From Eubacteriales bacterium (lineage in GTDB: Bacteria > Bacillota > Clostridia > Christensenellales > Aristaeellaceae), in assembly GCA_028705775.1 (NCBI GenBank), contig JAQWCW010000020.1, positions 1 to 52,098 on the forward strand: a stretch of 52,098 nucleotides of DNA. The letters run 5' to 3'. The notes under the pieces are model-generated. The model did not search any database. It saw nothing but the letters and a program-made list of their open reading frames with translations, and had not been told where the DNA came from. The translations under genes were made by a program, and so were the position numbers. How positions within the stretch are numbered: the first letter of the stretch is position 1; each line of letters starts with the position of its first letter. Shown piece after piece: positions 8,910 through 17,856 of the stretch.

Positions 8910-9587
8910 TCATGCCTCCGACGCGGGCGCTGACCGGCTTAGCGCAATTCCCGCTTCCGCCAAGCCCTCTGCGACCATTTCTGCAATGCGGATTGCGCCC
9001 TCGCGCCTCAAATGCGTTGTATCGGCGCTCCCGTTTGGGTATGCGGGGAACTCGCCCGGGGCGGCGAACAGGTAAAGCCTCCTGCTCGCTTCCTCCCCGA
9101 TTTTAGATATATAATCATAGCTTTTATTGTATATGTCCACGAGCGGAACGCCGCATTCCTCCGCGGTTTCGCGCATTGCCTCAACATAGCCTGAATGGGA
9201 TGGAAGAAGCCGCCCGTTTTCAAATACGGCGCAGCAAAGCGGGGTCAGCAGCACCGGCAACGCGCCCTTTTCCCTTGCTGTCAATATAAACAATTTCAGG
9301 CAATTTCGGTATGACGAGTCTTTTTCGGTATGCCGCCATACGAGCGGGCTTTCATCGTTGTGCGAAAACTGAACGAGCATAACGTCGCCCTTTTTCAGCT
9401 CGCGCTCGGCGTCCCTCAGCCGCCCTTCCGAAATGAAGCTTTTGGAGCTTCTTCCCGCCTTGGCAGCGTTTGTAATTTCAATATCGGGGCTTATAAACGC
9501 CGAAAGCTCCTGCCCCCAGCCGGTAAGCGGCGCAAGCTCCTTTGGATAAGAGGCGGCGGTTGAATCGCCGCATATGAAAAGCCGCAT
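8910..9587 (-). CDS. SGNH-family rhamnogalacturonan acetylesterase-like hydrolase
   Basis: The 225-residue protein has GDS at residues 7-9, a Gly-containing AGRSSKSF block, QFSHND and a C-terminal DTTHLRREG, the Ser-Gly-Asn-His set of the rhamnogalacturonan acetylesterase family. It resembles the C-terminal domain of the neighbouring pectinesterase fusion, so one probably arose by duplication of the other. No signal peptide. Its ATG directly abuts the TAA of the GH28 gene, which indicates translational coupling. Confidence 0.88.
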   Translation of the reverse strand: MRLFICGDSTAASYPKELAPLTGWGQELSAFISPDIEITNAAKAGRSSKSFISEGRLRDAERELKKGDVMLVQFSHNDESPLVWRHTEKDSSYRNCLKLFILTAREKGALPVLLTPLCCAVFENGRLLPSHSGYVEAMRETAEECGVPLVDIYNKSYDYISKIGEEASRRLYLFAAPGEFPAYPNGSADTTHLRREGAIRIAEMVAEGLAEAGIALSRSAPASEA

Positions 9588-10850
9588 TTACGCCTCCCTG
9601 AAGGTTACGCTCTTGTCTGCGTCAAACTTTTCGCCGGAAAGTCCGCCCAGCTGCACGTCGGTAAGCAGCACGTCGCGCGCGTTGCGAAGATAGAAGCCCG
9701 CTCCCGCAAGCGCGGGGCAGTCGTCCATCATTGCGGGGCGCTCAGGCTCTGCGCCGCGTGCCATTTCGATGTTGATTTCCTTTAGGGTAACGCGCTCGAT
9801 GGGGCTTTCGGGCAGTCCGTAGAAGAAGCCCGCGCAGCTTCGGCAGCGCTTCGCCGTTATTCCGGATATCGTTACGTCGTGAACGCTCGGCGTCGTTTCG
9901 TCAACGGGGTACTCCGCCTTGTCCCACACGCGCTTCAGCTTCCCGTCCTTGCCGCAGAAGTAGAACATATTGAAAACCACGGGCGAAATGACGCCGTCCA
10001 TCAGAATGTCGCGGAACATCAGGTTTTCCTCCGCGCCGCCGCGCGCCCTGCGCGTTTTGAGCCTTATGCCCCTGTCCGTTTCGGAAAAAATGCAGTCGGA
10101 AACCAGCACGTTCCTTACGCCGCCGCTCATCTCGCTGCCGATAACAACGCCGCCGTGACCGTGCAGCATATGGCAGTTCGTGATGATTATGTTCTCGCAC
10201 GGGCTTTTTACCGGCGTTGACTCCGTTCCGCTTTTAATCGCTATGCAGTCGTCGCCAACGTCAATCGTCGTGTCGGATATGCGCACGTTCCTTGACGCGT
10301 TCGGGTCGATTCCGTCCGTGTTGGGCGAATTCGAGGGGTTTTTGATTGTTACCGCGCGAATGCAGACCCCGTCGCAGCGCAGGGGATGGATTGTCCATAC
10401 GGGCGAATTTGTGAGCGTAACGCCTTCGACTGACACGTTTTTGCACTCGTCAAAGCAGATTAGATAGGGGCGGGCAAACTTGTTTTCGCCCTTCAGATGC
10501 CTCTGCCACCATTTTTCGCCCTGCCCGTCGAGCGTTCCGTCGCCCTTTATATGCACGTTTTCCGCGCCCTTTGCGTAAACGCAGGGCATATACGCCTTTT
10601 CGGGGATTCCCTCGAATTCGGAATCAATAACCTTCCTGCGCTCCTCGTCGTCAAGAAAGGCTATCCGCGCTCCCGCCTCGACAAAAAGGGTCGTTCCCGA
10701 GTAAAGCTGAATTCCGTGAGTATAATACACTCCGGCGGGAACGGTGATAACGCCGCCGCCGCTTTCCTTTGCTGACTGCGCCGCGCGCTCAAACGCGCCC
10801 GTCCAGTCCGCGCCCGAATGTGAAAGGCTTTCAAATTCCCTGATGTTCAT
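9588..10850 (-). CDS. GH28 polygalacturonase-type glycoside hydrolase
   Basis: The 420-residue right-handed beta-helix enzyme carries all GH28 catalytic blocks: NTDG at 177-180, the Asp pair in GDD at 199-201, HGHGG at 230-234 and RLKT at 263-266. It hydrolyses alpha-1,4-galacturonide or galacturonide-rhamnose bonds. Exo-action on oligomers is likely because the protein has no secretion signal. It is the first gene of the pectin operon. On the minus strand a TATAAT at 10903-10908 preceded after 17 bases by a weak TGTAAA is the best promoter candidate. Confidence 0.93.
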   Translation of the reverse strand: MNIREFESLSHSGADWTGAFERAAQSAKESGGGVITVPAGVYYTHGIQLYSGTTLFVEAGARIAFLDDEERRKVIDSEFEGIPEKAYMPCVYAKGAENVHIKGDGTLDGQGEKWWQRHLKGENKFARPYLICFDECKNVSVEGVTLTNSPVWTIHPLRCDGVCIRAVTIKNPSNSPNTDGIDPNASRNVRISDTTIDVGDDCIAIKSGTESTPVKSPCENIIITNCHMLHGHGGVVIGSEMSGGVRNVLVSDCIFSETDRGIRLKTRRARGGAEENLMFRDILMDGVISPVVFNMFYFCGKDGKLKRVWDKAEYPVDETTPSVHDVTISGITAKRCRSCAGFFYGLPESPIERVTLKEINIEMARGAEPERPAMMDDCPALAGAGFYLRNARDVLLTDVQLGGLSGEKFDADKSVTFREA

Positions 10851-10902
10851 TAAAATACGCTCCTTGACTGCGCACGCTTTATGCGGCGCTTGCTATGACA
10901 GG

Positions 10903-10931
10903 ATTATAACAGATTTGCCGCTGTATTTACA
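10903..10931 (-). promoter_or_regulatory. probable promoter of the pectin operon
   Basis: A perfect TATAAT with a 17-base spacer to TGTAAA reads toward the GH28 gene. The weak -35 box suggests dependence on an activator. It is back to back with the promoter at 10948-10976. Confidence 0.5.
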
Positions 10932-10947
10932 TATACAAAAATGTGGA

Positions 10948-10976
10948 TGGACACTAATATCGCGGGATGATATACT
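10948..10976 (+). promoter_or_regulatory. promoter of the serine hydrolase gene
   Basis: TGGACA, a 17-base spacer and TATACT read toward the divergent hydrolase gene. The promoter lies inside the longest open frame, which is one reason for choosing the downstream start at 11014. Confidence 0.75.
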
Positions 10977-11013
10977 TTATACAATAACAATTCGTTTATC
11001 GGAGGCGCTCTTA

Positions 11014-12390
11014 ATGCTTACGCCCGAAAAATTCGGTGTTCCGGCTTCCGCAGTCGCCGCTTTTCTTGACAGGCTTTCGGAAAAGCGCGTCAATATGCAC
11101 GGCTTTATTCTCATGCGCGGCGAAAACACGCTTGCCGAAGGGTATTGGAAGCCGTTTTCGGCAGAGCGCCCGCACAGAATGTTCTCCGTCAGCAAAACCA
11201 TGACGGCGCTTGCAATCGGCATTCTGACAGGCAGAGGGCGTTTGTCGGTAGATGACAGGATAGCCGATTATTTTCCCGATATGCTGCCGGAGCGCCCCGA
11301 TGAGCGCCTTATGCGCCTTACAATCCGCGATATGCTCCGTATGGCGACCTGCCGCACGGGAACTGTATACAAGCAAACGGACGCGGACTGGACAAAGTCC
11401 TTCTTCACTGCGCCTGTTACCCATGAGGCGGGAACGGTTTTCAATTATGACACGTCGGCTGCCCAGACCCTCGCGGCGCTTGCCGAGCGGCTTTCGGGAA
11501 AGCCGCTGCTTGACTTTTTGCAGTCGGAGCTTTTTGACAAAATCGGCGCGCGCGGTGAAAAGCGCTGGCTTACGGACGGAGTCGGAACGGCGCAGGGCGG
11601 TACGGGGCTTGTGATGACGCTCCGCGATATGGCGCTTACCGCGCGGCTTATCATGCGCGGCGGGGACGGAATTGTCCCGCGCGGCTTTATCGAAAGCATG
11701 ACGAAAAAGCAGTCCGAAACGCCGTTTGCGGGCAGCAGCGAGGAAAGGCACGGCTACGGCTGGCAGATGTGGATGAGCCGCGACGGCTATATGATGTACG
11801 GTATGGGCGGTCAGCTTGCCCTTTGCGTCCCTAAAAAGGATTTGCTGCTCTGCACAACAGCCGATACGCGCTTTGATTCCTCCGGCGTTCAGAATATTGA
11901 GGACGCGTTTTTTGAAAGCATTTGCCCGAATGTGAAAGATGAGCCGCTCCCCGAAAGCTCGGACGGCGCGCTTGCGGAAAAAATCAACGCCCTTCATGTG
12001 CCTGTTCCCGAATTCGGCGCGCGCGCCCTGACGCCACTTCCGCTCGAATTTGAAATGCAGCCGAATTCCATGGGAATAAAGCGCCTTTCGCTTACCGTAG
12101 AGGCGCTCAAGTGGTCGGGCGACAGCGGCGAGTATGTGTTTCCCTATCTTGCCGGAAAGCTCTGCGAGTGCATTTTCCCGCATAGCTCCGAGCCGTGCCA
12201 TGTAACGGCTTATTGGCTTTCGCAAAGCGTTTTCCGCCTGACGGCACTGGCTGTCGGCGATATTCTCTGCGGCGTTGATATTCAGCTTGCGATTTCCGGC
12301 GATTACGCAAGCCTGCAAATCAAGAGAACAAATGAATTGTTGACAGAGGGGTTGGAGGGCGTCGCCGGCGGCGGCTGCTCGCTGAAATAG
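11014..12390 (+). CDS. beta-lactamase-fold serine hydrolase (class C / esterase EstB type)
   Basis: The 458-residue protein has the SxxK catalytic block Ser58-Val-Ser-Lys61 (FSVSKTMTAL) and a YDT motif corresponding to YxN/YxS of class C beta-lactamases and related esterases or DD-peptidases. A C-terminal extension follows the catalytic domain. No signal peptide is seen, so an intracellular esterase or peptidase is more likely than a beta-lactamase. The start at 11014 is chosen because GGAGGC lies 7 bases before it and the promoter at 10948-10976 lies upstream. The longer open frame back to 10744 overlaps the opposite gene. Its last codons and stop (SLK-stop) lie in a truncated copy of repeat E1. 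Divergence from the pectin operon hints at a shared substrate. Confidence 0.87.
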   Translation: MLTPEKFGVPASAVAAFLDRLSEKRVNMHGFILMRGENTLAEGYWKPFSAERPHRMFSVSKTMTALAIGILTGRGRLSVDDRIADYFPDMLPERPDERLMRLTIRDMLRMATCRTGTVYKQTDADWTKSFFTAPVTHEAGTVFNYDTSAAQTLAALAERLSGKPLLDFLQSELFDKIGARGEKRWLTDGVGTAQGGTGLVMTLRDMALTARLIMRGGDGIVPRGFIESMTKKQSETPFAGSSEERHGYGWQMWMSRDGYMMYGMGGQLALCVPKKDLLLCTTADTRFDSSGVQNIEDAFFESICPNVKDEPLPESSDGALAEKINALHVPVPEFGARALTPLPLEFEMQPNSMGIKRLSLTVEALKWSGDSGEYVFPYLAGKLCECIFPHSSEPCHVTAYWLSQSVFRLTALAVGDILCGVDIQLAISGDYASLQIKRTNELLTEGLEGVAGGGCSLK

Positions 12391-12405
12391 CGCCCCGTCT
12401 GCGCC
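12377..12405 (+). repeat. truncated E1 remnant carrying the hydrolase stop codon
   Basis: Bases 12377-12387 match the left end of E1 (GCTCGCTGAAA) and 12392-12404 match its internal GCCCCGTCTGCGC block, with the middle missing. The stop codon of the upstream hydrolase lies in this remnant. A full E1 copy follows directly. Confidence 0.6.
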
Positions 12406-12406
12406 T

Positions 12407-12529
12407 GCTTGCTGAAAACACTCCGTCTGCGGTGTCGACTGCGCGACAGCCGAGGCAGTCATTTACCCGCGAGTAAACTCCTGCCCCGTCTGCGCTTGTC
12501 TCCTAGCATCCGAAGCGTTTTGAGCAAGC
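12407..12529 (+). repeat. E1 element, copy A (structured 123-bp repeat)
   Basis: First of four full copies. Outer arms GCTTGCTGAAAAC and GTTTTGAGCAAGC pair with a single mismatch. A small CCG/CGG hairpin follows, then a long hairpin with GGCAG/CTGCC and TTTAC/GTAAA pairs. A tandem copy B follows after 6 bases. Function is unknown. See the findings for covariation and position. Confidence 0.8.
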
Positions 12530-12535
12530 AGTCCT

Positions 12536-12658
12536 GCTCGCTGAAAACACTCCGTCTGCGGTGTCGACTGCGGGACAGATGAGGCAGTCATTTACCCATA
12601 GAGTAAACTCCTGCCCCGTCTGCGCTTGTACCTCACGATAGACGATTTTTGAGCAAGC
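12536..12658 (+). repeat. E1 element, copy B (tandem)
   Basis: Exactly 123 bp, nearly identical to copy A in its left half and to copy C in its right half. It ends in a hairpin-plus-T-run (CGTCT...AGACG then ATTTTT) that could act as a terminator. Same strand as the upstream gene. Confidence 0.8.
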
Positions 12659-12743
12659 AGGGGATGCAGGGAAACCCCATGATTGTCGTTTTGCATTTCC
12701 TGCATAGGAATAGACGATAATGAATATGATGGCGCTATATCAT

Positions 12744-12769
12744 AAACCGTCTGCATTCGCAGACGGTTT
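12744..12769. repeat. 26-bp palindromic hairpin H1 beside repeat E2
   Basis: A perfect dyad with arms AAACCGTCTGC and GCAGACGGTTT. The same unit with compensating changes recurs at 23383-23408 (H2), also just left of an E2 copy, and in a diverged form at 23681-23708 (H3). It could work as a bidirectional terminator. Confidence 0.7.
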
Positions 12770-12777
12770 ACCAAAAG

Positions 12778-12948
12778 AAGGCTCCCTTGTGTAAAGGGAG
12801 CTGGCGCGGAGCGCCTGAGGGATTGTCAGAAAGCCTTGATATATAAGGGGTTACGCTTATTATGCAATAACAATTCTTACAACACTCCCAACGACAATCC
12901 TTCCGTCACGGCTACGCCGTGCCACCTGTTCTTGCACAAGGGAGGCTT
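12778..12948. repeat. E2 palindromic MITE-like repeat, copy 1
   Basis: A 171-bp imperfect inverted repeat. The left arm AAGGCTCCCTTGTGTAAAGG mirrors the right arm ending CTTGCACAAGGGAGGCTT, with inner pairs GGGATTGT/ACAATCC. It has no coding capacity. This type of dispersed palindrome is widespread in Clostridia genomes and resembles a non-autonomous element. A further right-end fragment (CTACATACGGAGC) lies near 12978. The stretch 12391-13045 otherwise holds no gene. Confidence 0.75.
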
Positions 12949-13045
12949 TTGGCATTGTTGCCGTGCCGGTCCTCTTTACTACATACGGAGCATATACACG
13001 CGCTGTTATTGCCTTGCAAAATCCGGACTGTCATTCACAAAAGCA

Positions 13046-13078
13046 AAATCGCCCCCGCGTATTCTGCGGAGGCGATTT
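13046..13078. terminator. terminator after uppP
   Basis: The hairpin AAATCGCCTCCGC/GCGGGGGCGATTT lies 11 bases past the uppP stop and is followed on the minus strand by TTTTGCTTTTG. It could also stop plus-strand transcription. Confidence 0.8.
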
Positions 13079-13088
13079 GCTATATAGG

Positions 13089-13952
13089 TTATCGCAATGT
13101 CATCAGCATTCCCTGCGCCGCCTGCATGGTGGGGAATGCGAACGGGGGGAAGATTCCTGTTGTGGTAAGCTGCACGGCGAGAACGGCGATTCCGACAATC
13201 GCAACGTACAGGGCGAACCAGTAAAGCGAAATCTTCTGAATCAGCGCGAGCATGAAGCGAATCGCAAGATAGCCGACGACCGCAGCCGCGAGCATTCCGC
13301 AGATAACGGGGACAATGTCCATTGTGGCGAACAGACCGCTTTCATACGCGTCCTTGCCCTTGAAAACAACCGAGCCGAGGATTGCGGGAGCGGACATCAT
13401 GAAGCAGAACTGCGCCGCGGTTTTACGCTTGAGACCCGTTGCAAGACCGCCGAGCAGGGTAGAGCCTGAGCGGCTTACGCCGGGCAGGATTGCCACAACC
13501 TGCATGATTCCCATCGAAATCGCGCTTTTATATCCAACCTCGCCTCCCGCGCGGCGCGTCTTTGGCGCGCGGCGCGAAAGCACTTCGGCAAGCACCATGA
13601 ACAGCGCCGTTATAAGGAACGCAGGTCCAAGGAACCAGCCGGAGAAGAAGGAAGCGATGGTATCGTTGAAAAGCAGGACGACAATAACAGTCGGGAGGGT
13701 TGCGATTATAAGCATGAGCAGGGTTTTGTTCTTTATGGGGTGCGCGAGCATATCAATCCAGTCGCGCCAGAAAACCACCAGCACGGCAATCAGCGTACCG
13801 ACGTGCAAAAGAACGTCGAGCATGAGCGTATCAACGTTTTGCATTCCCATTATCGCGCGCGCAAGCGTCAGATGACCGCTTGACGATATCGGCAGAAACT
13901 CGGCAAGCCCCTGCACTATGCCCAAGACAATCGCTTGAAAAATCGTGACCAT
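13089..13952 (-). CDS. uppP: undecaprenyl-diphosphatase UppP (BacA)
   Basis: The 287-residue polytopic membrane protein has both BacA/UppP signatures: the N-terminal EFLPISSSGHL block and PGVSRSGST. It recycles undecaprenyl diphosphate to the monophosphate carrier used for cell wall synthesis and can confer bacitracin tolerance. GGAGGATG precedes the ATG. It begins 29 bases after the queT stop with no terminator between, so it is probably cotranscribed with queT and thereby downstream of the preQ1 riboswitch. Confidence 0.95.
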   Translation of the reverse strand: MVTIFQAIVLGIVQGLAEFLPISSSGHLTLARAIMGMQNVDTLMLDVLLHVGTLIAVLVVFWRDWIDMLAHPIKNKTLLMLIIATLPTVIVVLLFNDTIASFFSGWFLGPAFLITALFMVLAEVLSRRAPKTRRAGGEVGYKSAISMGIMQVVAILPGVSRSGSTLLGGLATGLKRKTAAQFCFMMSAPAILGSVVFKGKDAYESGLFATMDIVPVICGMLAAAVVGYLAIRFMLALIQKISLYWFALYVAIVGIAVLAVQLTTTGIFPPFAFPTMQAAQGMLMTLR

Positions 13953-13981
13953 TTTTCATCCTCCGGAAATACATATTTTGT

Positions 13982-14464
13982 TCAGCGCGTGAAATATTTC
14001 TTCAGCGCCGGAGAGCGGCTGAGCGCAAGATAAAGGGGATAGCCCAAGGCATAAAGCACGACAGCCTCGCCCAAGGCGACCGTTCCCATGGTTTCAAACA
14101 GGGGCAGGTTGTAAATATACGACAGCGACGCGCCGACCATTACCCCGTTCAGGATTACCGGCATCAAAAGGGCGATAAGCGGCTTTTTCCTGAGCATTCT
14201 CGTCAGTATTGCGGCGGCAAGCGTCGCAAGCGAGCCGACGATTACGTCGACAAGCCCCGCTCCGCCTATGAGGTTTGCAATAATGCAGCCTACAAACAGC
14301 CCGGGAACCGCGCAGGGCATCAGCATCGGCAGCATCGTGAGCGCCTCGGACACCCTGAACTGCACAGCGCCGTAGCTGATTGGCGCAAGCGCGTAGGTTA
14401 AAACGGCGTATACCGCCGCAATCAGCGCGCCGAAGGTCAGCGCGCGGAGATTTTCGGTTTTCAA
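13982..14464 (-). CDS. queT: QueT-type queuosine-precursor transporter (ECF S-component)
   Basis: The 160-residue, five- to six-span membrane protein matches the QueT family (N-terminal LTFGALIAAVYAVLTYAL, then QFRVSEALTMLP). It is thought to be the substrate-binding subunit of an ECF importer for preQ1 or a related queuosine precursor. The start codon appears to be TTG, placed about 9 bases after GGAAAG. The nearby ATG at about 14473 is in another frame. A preQ1-I aptamer at 14482-14523 overlaps the ribosome site region, which confirms the substrate class and indicates repression when preQ1 is plentiful. Confidence 0.92.
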   Translation of the reverse strand: MKTENLRALTFGALIAAVYAVLTYALAPISYGAVQFRVSEALTMLPMLMPCAVPGLFVGCIIANLIGGAGLVDVIVGSLATLAAAILTRMLRKKPLIALLMPVILNGVMVGASLSYIYNLPLFETMGTVALGEAVVLYALGYPLYLALSRSPALKKYFTR

Positions 14465-14481
14465 AAAGCATTCTTCTTTCC

Positions 14482-14523
14482 GTAGTTTTTTTGGTAAGGG
14501 ACAGGATGGTCACGAACTGTCCC
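14482..14523 (-). ncRNA. preQ1-I riboswitch upstream of queT
   Basis: On the minus strand stem P1 GGGACAG/CTGTCCC closes loop TTCGTGACCATC, followed by the characteristic A-rich tail AAAAAAACTACGG. Tail bases UACG can pair with loop bases CGUG to form the H-type pseudoknot of this class. The tail runs straight into the GGAAAG ribosome site, so ligand binding should block translation of queT. The cargo gene matches the ligand. Confidence 0.87.
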
Positions 14524-14565
14524 GCGGCACAGCCGCTGCGCCGGAAGTGTCCGACGTCGCTGAGA

Positions 14566-14594
14566 ATTATACTCCAATTCGGCAGGCTTGGCAA
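14566..14594 (-). promoter_or_regulatory. promoter of the preQ1-queT-uppP unit
   Basis: TTGCCA, a 17-base spacer and TATAAT on the minus strand. The -35 box sits in the right arm of a dyad (CAGGCTTGG/CCAAGCCTG spanning about 14581-14639) that may terminate the upstream Trp operon. Confidence 0.8.
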
Positions 14595-14639
14595 TATTTT
14601 ATTAACCGTTTTGCCGGAAGGGCATAATCCCAAGCCTGA

Positions 14640-15497
14640 TTACTCAAACTCCCCGTCATGGTTTTTGAAAAAGTCGTAGTATTCGCGCACGTTTTTCAGC
14701 TCCGTCCATTTGCGGATGGTGGCAGGCGAAGCGTCAAGGTCGTATATTTTTGCGCCGCGCATTGCGAGCAGGAAGGGGGAGTGGGTGGCTATAATCAGCT
14801 GGCAGCCGATATAGCGCGCCGATTCCTCAAGGTATTCCGCAAGCTCCGTCTGCCTTTCGGCGCAGAGGCTGTTTTCCGGCTCGTCGAGCAGGTAGAGCGC
14901 GTCCGCTTCGATTCTCTGGCGGAAGTAGAAGATGGCGCTTTCGCCGTTCGACTGCTCCCTTACGTTATCCATAACCTGCTCGCGCACAAAGGCGGACTGC
15001 GTGCTGCGCCTTGCCGCGTTCTGCTTTTTCAGGCTGTCGTAATCGTCAAGAGAGCGAACCCTGAGGCGGGAATGGCGCGAATCGTACCATTCGGAGAAAA
15101 GCTCCTCCTTGCGCGAGTCAATTCCGTCGTTGAGCCTGCGCAAATCAAGCATATACTCGAAAACGTCGTCGCTGGTTATAATCCTGCTCTTGTCGGGAAT
15201 ATCGTTTTCTATGCTCGTTTTGCACAAATTAACGTAATCCGAAAAGAAATTTGAGCGGTTATAGGGCGTTGAGCGCCTGAGCATAAGCTTTTCCGCGATA
15301 ACGTTAAGCACGCTCGTTTTGCCGCAACCGTTTCCGCCGTACAGAATCGTGATTGGCGCGAAATCGAGCCTTTCAAGCCCTGTTTTTATGATTGTGTAGA
15401 ACGGGTAAATGGTATTGTAGCAGGTGCGCTGAACGCTCATCCTGTACTTCCATTCCGCGTCCTCGTTAGGCAGGGTTATGCTCTCAAGATAAATCAT
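14640..15497 (-). CDS. AAA-family ATP-binding protein (ABC-ATPase-like), function unknown
   Basis: The 285-residue soluble protein has Walker A GGNGCGKTS near residue 60 and Walker B in ALYLLDEPENSL, followed by an IIATHSPFLL switch region, the layout of stand-alone SMC/ABC-like AAA ATPases. Such proteins occur as single orphan genes or as parts of defence or toxin modules. No partner nuclease or toxin is next to it. It starts 5 bases after trpS and is the last gene of the T-box operon, so it should rise when tRNA-Trp is uncharged. The ribosome site is weak. Confidence 0.8.
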   Translation of the reverse strand: MIYLESITLPNEDAEWKYRMSVQRTCYNTIYPFYTIIKTGLERLDFAPITILYGGNGCGKTSVLNVIAEKLMLRRSTPYNRSNFFSDYVNLCKTSIENDIPDKSRIITSDDVFEYMLDLRRLNDGIDSRKEELFSEWYDSRHSRLRVRSLDDYDSLKKQNAARRSTQSAFVREQVMDNVREQSNGESAIFYFRQRIEADALYLLDEPENSLCAERQTELAEYLEESARYIGCQLIIATHSPFLLAMRGAKIYDLDASPATIRKWTELKNVREYYDFFKNHDGEFE

Positions 15498-15502
15498 AGC
15501 TC

Positions 15503-16615
<1,113 letters not shown>

Positions 16616-17854
16616 TTAATAGCGGTTGTCGTATATGCGGGTGCTCTTTTTTTCGCTTCGCGGCAAATCGCCGATTGCCACCGCCTTCGGCACGATAATC
16701 AGCCCGATTCTCGCCTTGAATTGCGCGCAGATTTCCTTTTCAAGCTCGAAGCGCTCATCCTCCGGAACGGCGCTTTCGACAAAGAGCGTAAGCCTGTCCT
16801 TGCCCTCGAAATGGTCTATCATGACCTGATACTCGCTTGACGCGCGCGGTATTTCCTTGAGCACATCGTCAATCTGACCGGGGAAGATGTTGACGCCCTT
16901 TACCTTTACCATGTCGTCCGTGCGCCCGAGGATTACGTCAATCCGCGGGTATTTGCAGCCGCACGGGCATTCGCCGGTGAGCTTTCTGGTCAGGTCGTGC
17001 GTGCGGTAGCGGATGAGGGGAGCGCCCTCTTTCTGAAGCGTCGTAATTACAAGCTCGCCCATTTCGCCGTCCGGAAGCACCTTGCCTGTTTTGGAATCTA
17101 TTATCTCGCAGTAAACGTAATCGTCGAACATATGCATTCCGTCGTTTGCGTCGCAGGAGATTCCGATGCCGGGGCCGTAGATTTCCGTAAGCCCGTATAT
17201 GTCGTAAAGCTCCACTCCAAGCTCGTTGGCTATGCGCCTGCGCATTTTTTCGCCCCAGCGCTCAGAACCGATAACGCCCTTTTTAAGGCAGATGCTGTCC
17301 TTGACTCCGCGCTTTGCGATTTCCTCGGCAAGAAGCAGCGCGTAGGACGAGGTTGCGCAAAGCACGGTCGAACGCATATCCTGCATGAACTTAATCTGCT
17401 TGTCCGTGTTGCCGGGGCCCATTGGGATTGCCATCGCGCCAAGCAGCTCCGCGCCCGCCTGAAAGCCTATTCCCGCCGTCCACAAACCGTAGCCGGGGGT
17501 TATGTGGATTCTGTCCTTATTTGTGATTCCGGCAATTTCGTAGCAGCGCCGGAACATTATTGCCCAGTCGTTTACATCCTTTCTGGTGTAGGGGATGATG
17601 ACGGGCGTTCCCGTTGTTCCGGAGGAGGAATGGATGCGCACGATTTCCGTATCGGGAACGGCTGCAAGCCCGAGCGGATACGCGTCCCTCAGGTTTCCCT
17701 TGTCGGTAAACGGCAGGCTTTCAAAGTCCGCCTGCGTCTTTATGTCATCCGGATTGATTCCCTCAAAGCGCTTCTGATAGAAGCCGTTCGGTACTTTTTT
17801 CAGCCTTGCAATCTCATTGCGGATTATGCCGAGCGTTTCCTTTTTCATTTCCAT
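16616..17854 (-). CDS. paaK: phenylacetate-CoA ligase family protein (arylacetate-CoA ligase)
   Basis: The 412-residue adenylate-forming enzyme has the P-loop SSSGTTGTP, the GLTEIYGPG adenine region and the short C-terminal domain of the PaaK family. It joins an arylacetate to CoA using ATP. In anaerobes with indolepyruvate oxidoreductase beside it, likely substrates are phenylacetate or indoleacetate. The ribosome site GGAGG is only 2 bases from the first ATG (17860) but 8 from the ATG at 17854, so the latter is preferred. It overlaps the iorB stop. The operon context (T-box, IorAB, TrpS) suggests acyl-CoA formation for aromatic amino acid salvage. Confidence 0.9.
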   Translation of the reverse strand: MEMKKETLGIIRNEIARLKKVPNGFYQKRFEGINPDDIKTQADFESLPFTDKGNLRDAYPLGLAAVPDTEIVRIHSSSGTTGTPVIIPYTRKDVNDWAIMFRRCYEIAGITNKDRIHITPGYGLWTAGIGFQAGAELLGAMAIPMGPGNTDKQIKFMQDMRSTVLCATSSYALLLAEEIAKRGVKDSICLKKGVIGSERWGEKMRRRIANELGVELYDIYGLTEIYGPGIGISCDANDGMHMFDDYVYCEIIDSKTGKVLPDGEMGELVITTLQKEGAPLIRYRTHDLTRKLTGECPCGCKYPRIDVILGRTDDMVKVKGVNIFPGQIDDVLKEIPRASSEYQVMIDHFEGKDRLTLFVESAVPEDERFELEKEICAQFKARIGLIIVPKAVAIGDLPRSEKKSTRIYDNRY

Positions 17855-17856
17855 AT

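Noticed and set aside
10744-11013. N-terminal extension of the serine hydrolase frame
   Set aside because: It overlaps the GH28 gene on the other strand, contains the promoter at 10948-10976 and lacks a ribosome site, whereas 11014 has one.
11014-12390. A true beta-lactamase resistance gene
   Set aside because: The SxxK fold is shared by many esterases and peptidases, and the protein lacks a signal peptide.
11011-12462. 483-residue minus-strand open frame
   Set aside because: A mirror of the serine hydrolase gene caused by codon composition. No recognisable motif, and the plus-strand gene has clear catalytic residues.
12391-13045. Insertion sequence or transposon in the repeat blocks
   Set aside because: No transposase frame of any size and no coding potential. 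Only short palindromic repeats are present.
14640-15497. Complete defence system around the AAA ATPase
   Set aside because: No nuclease, toxin or other effector is adjacent, and the gene belongs to the T-box operon by position.
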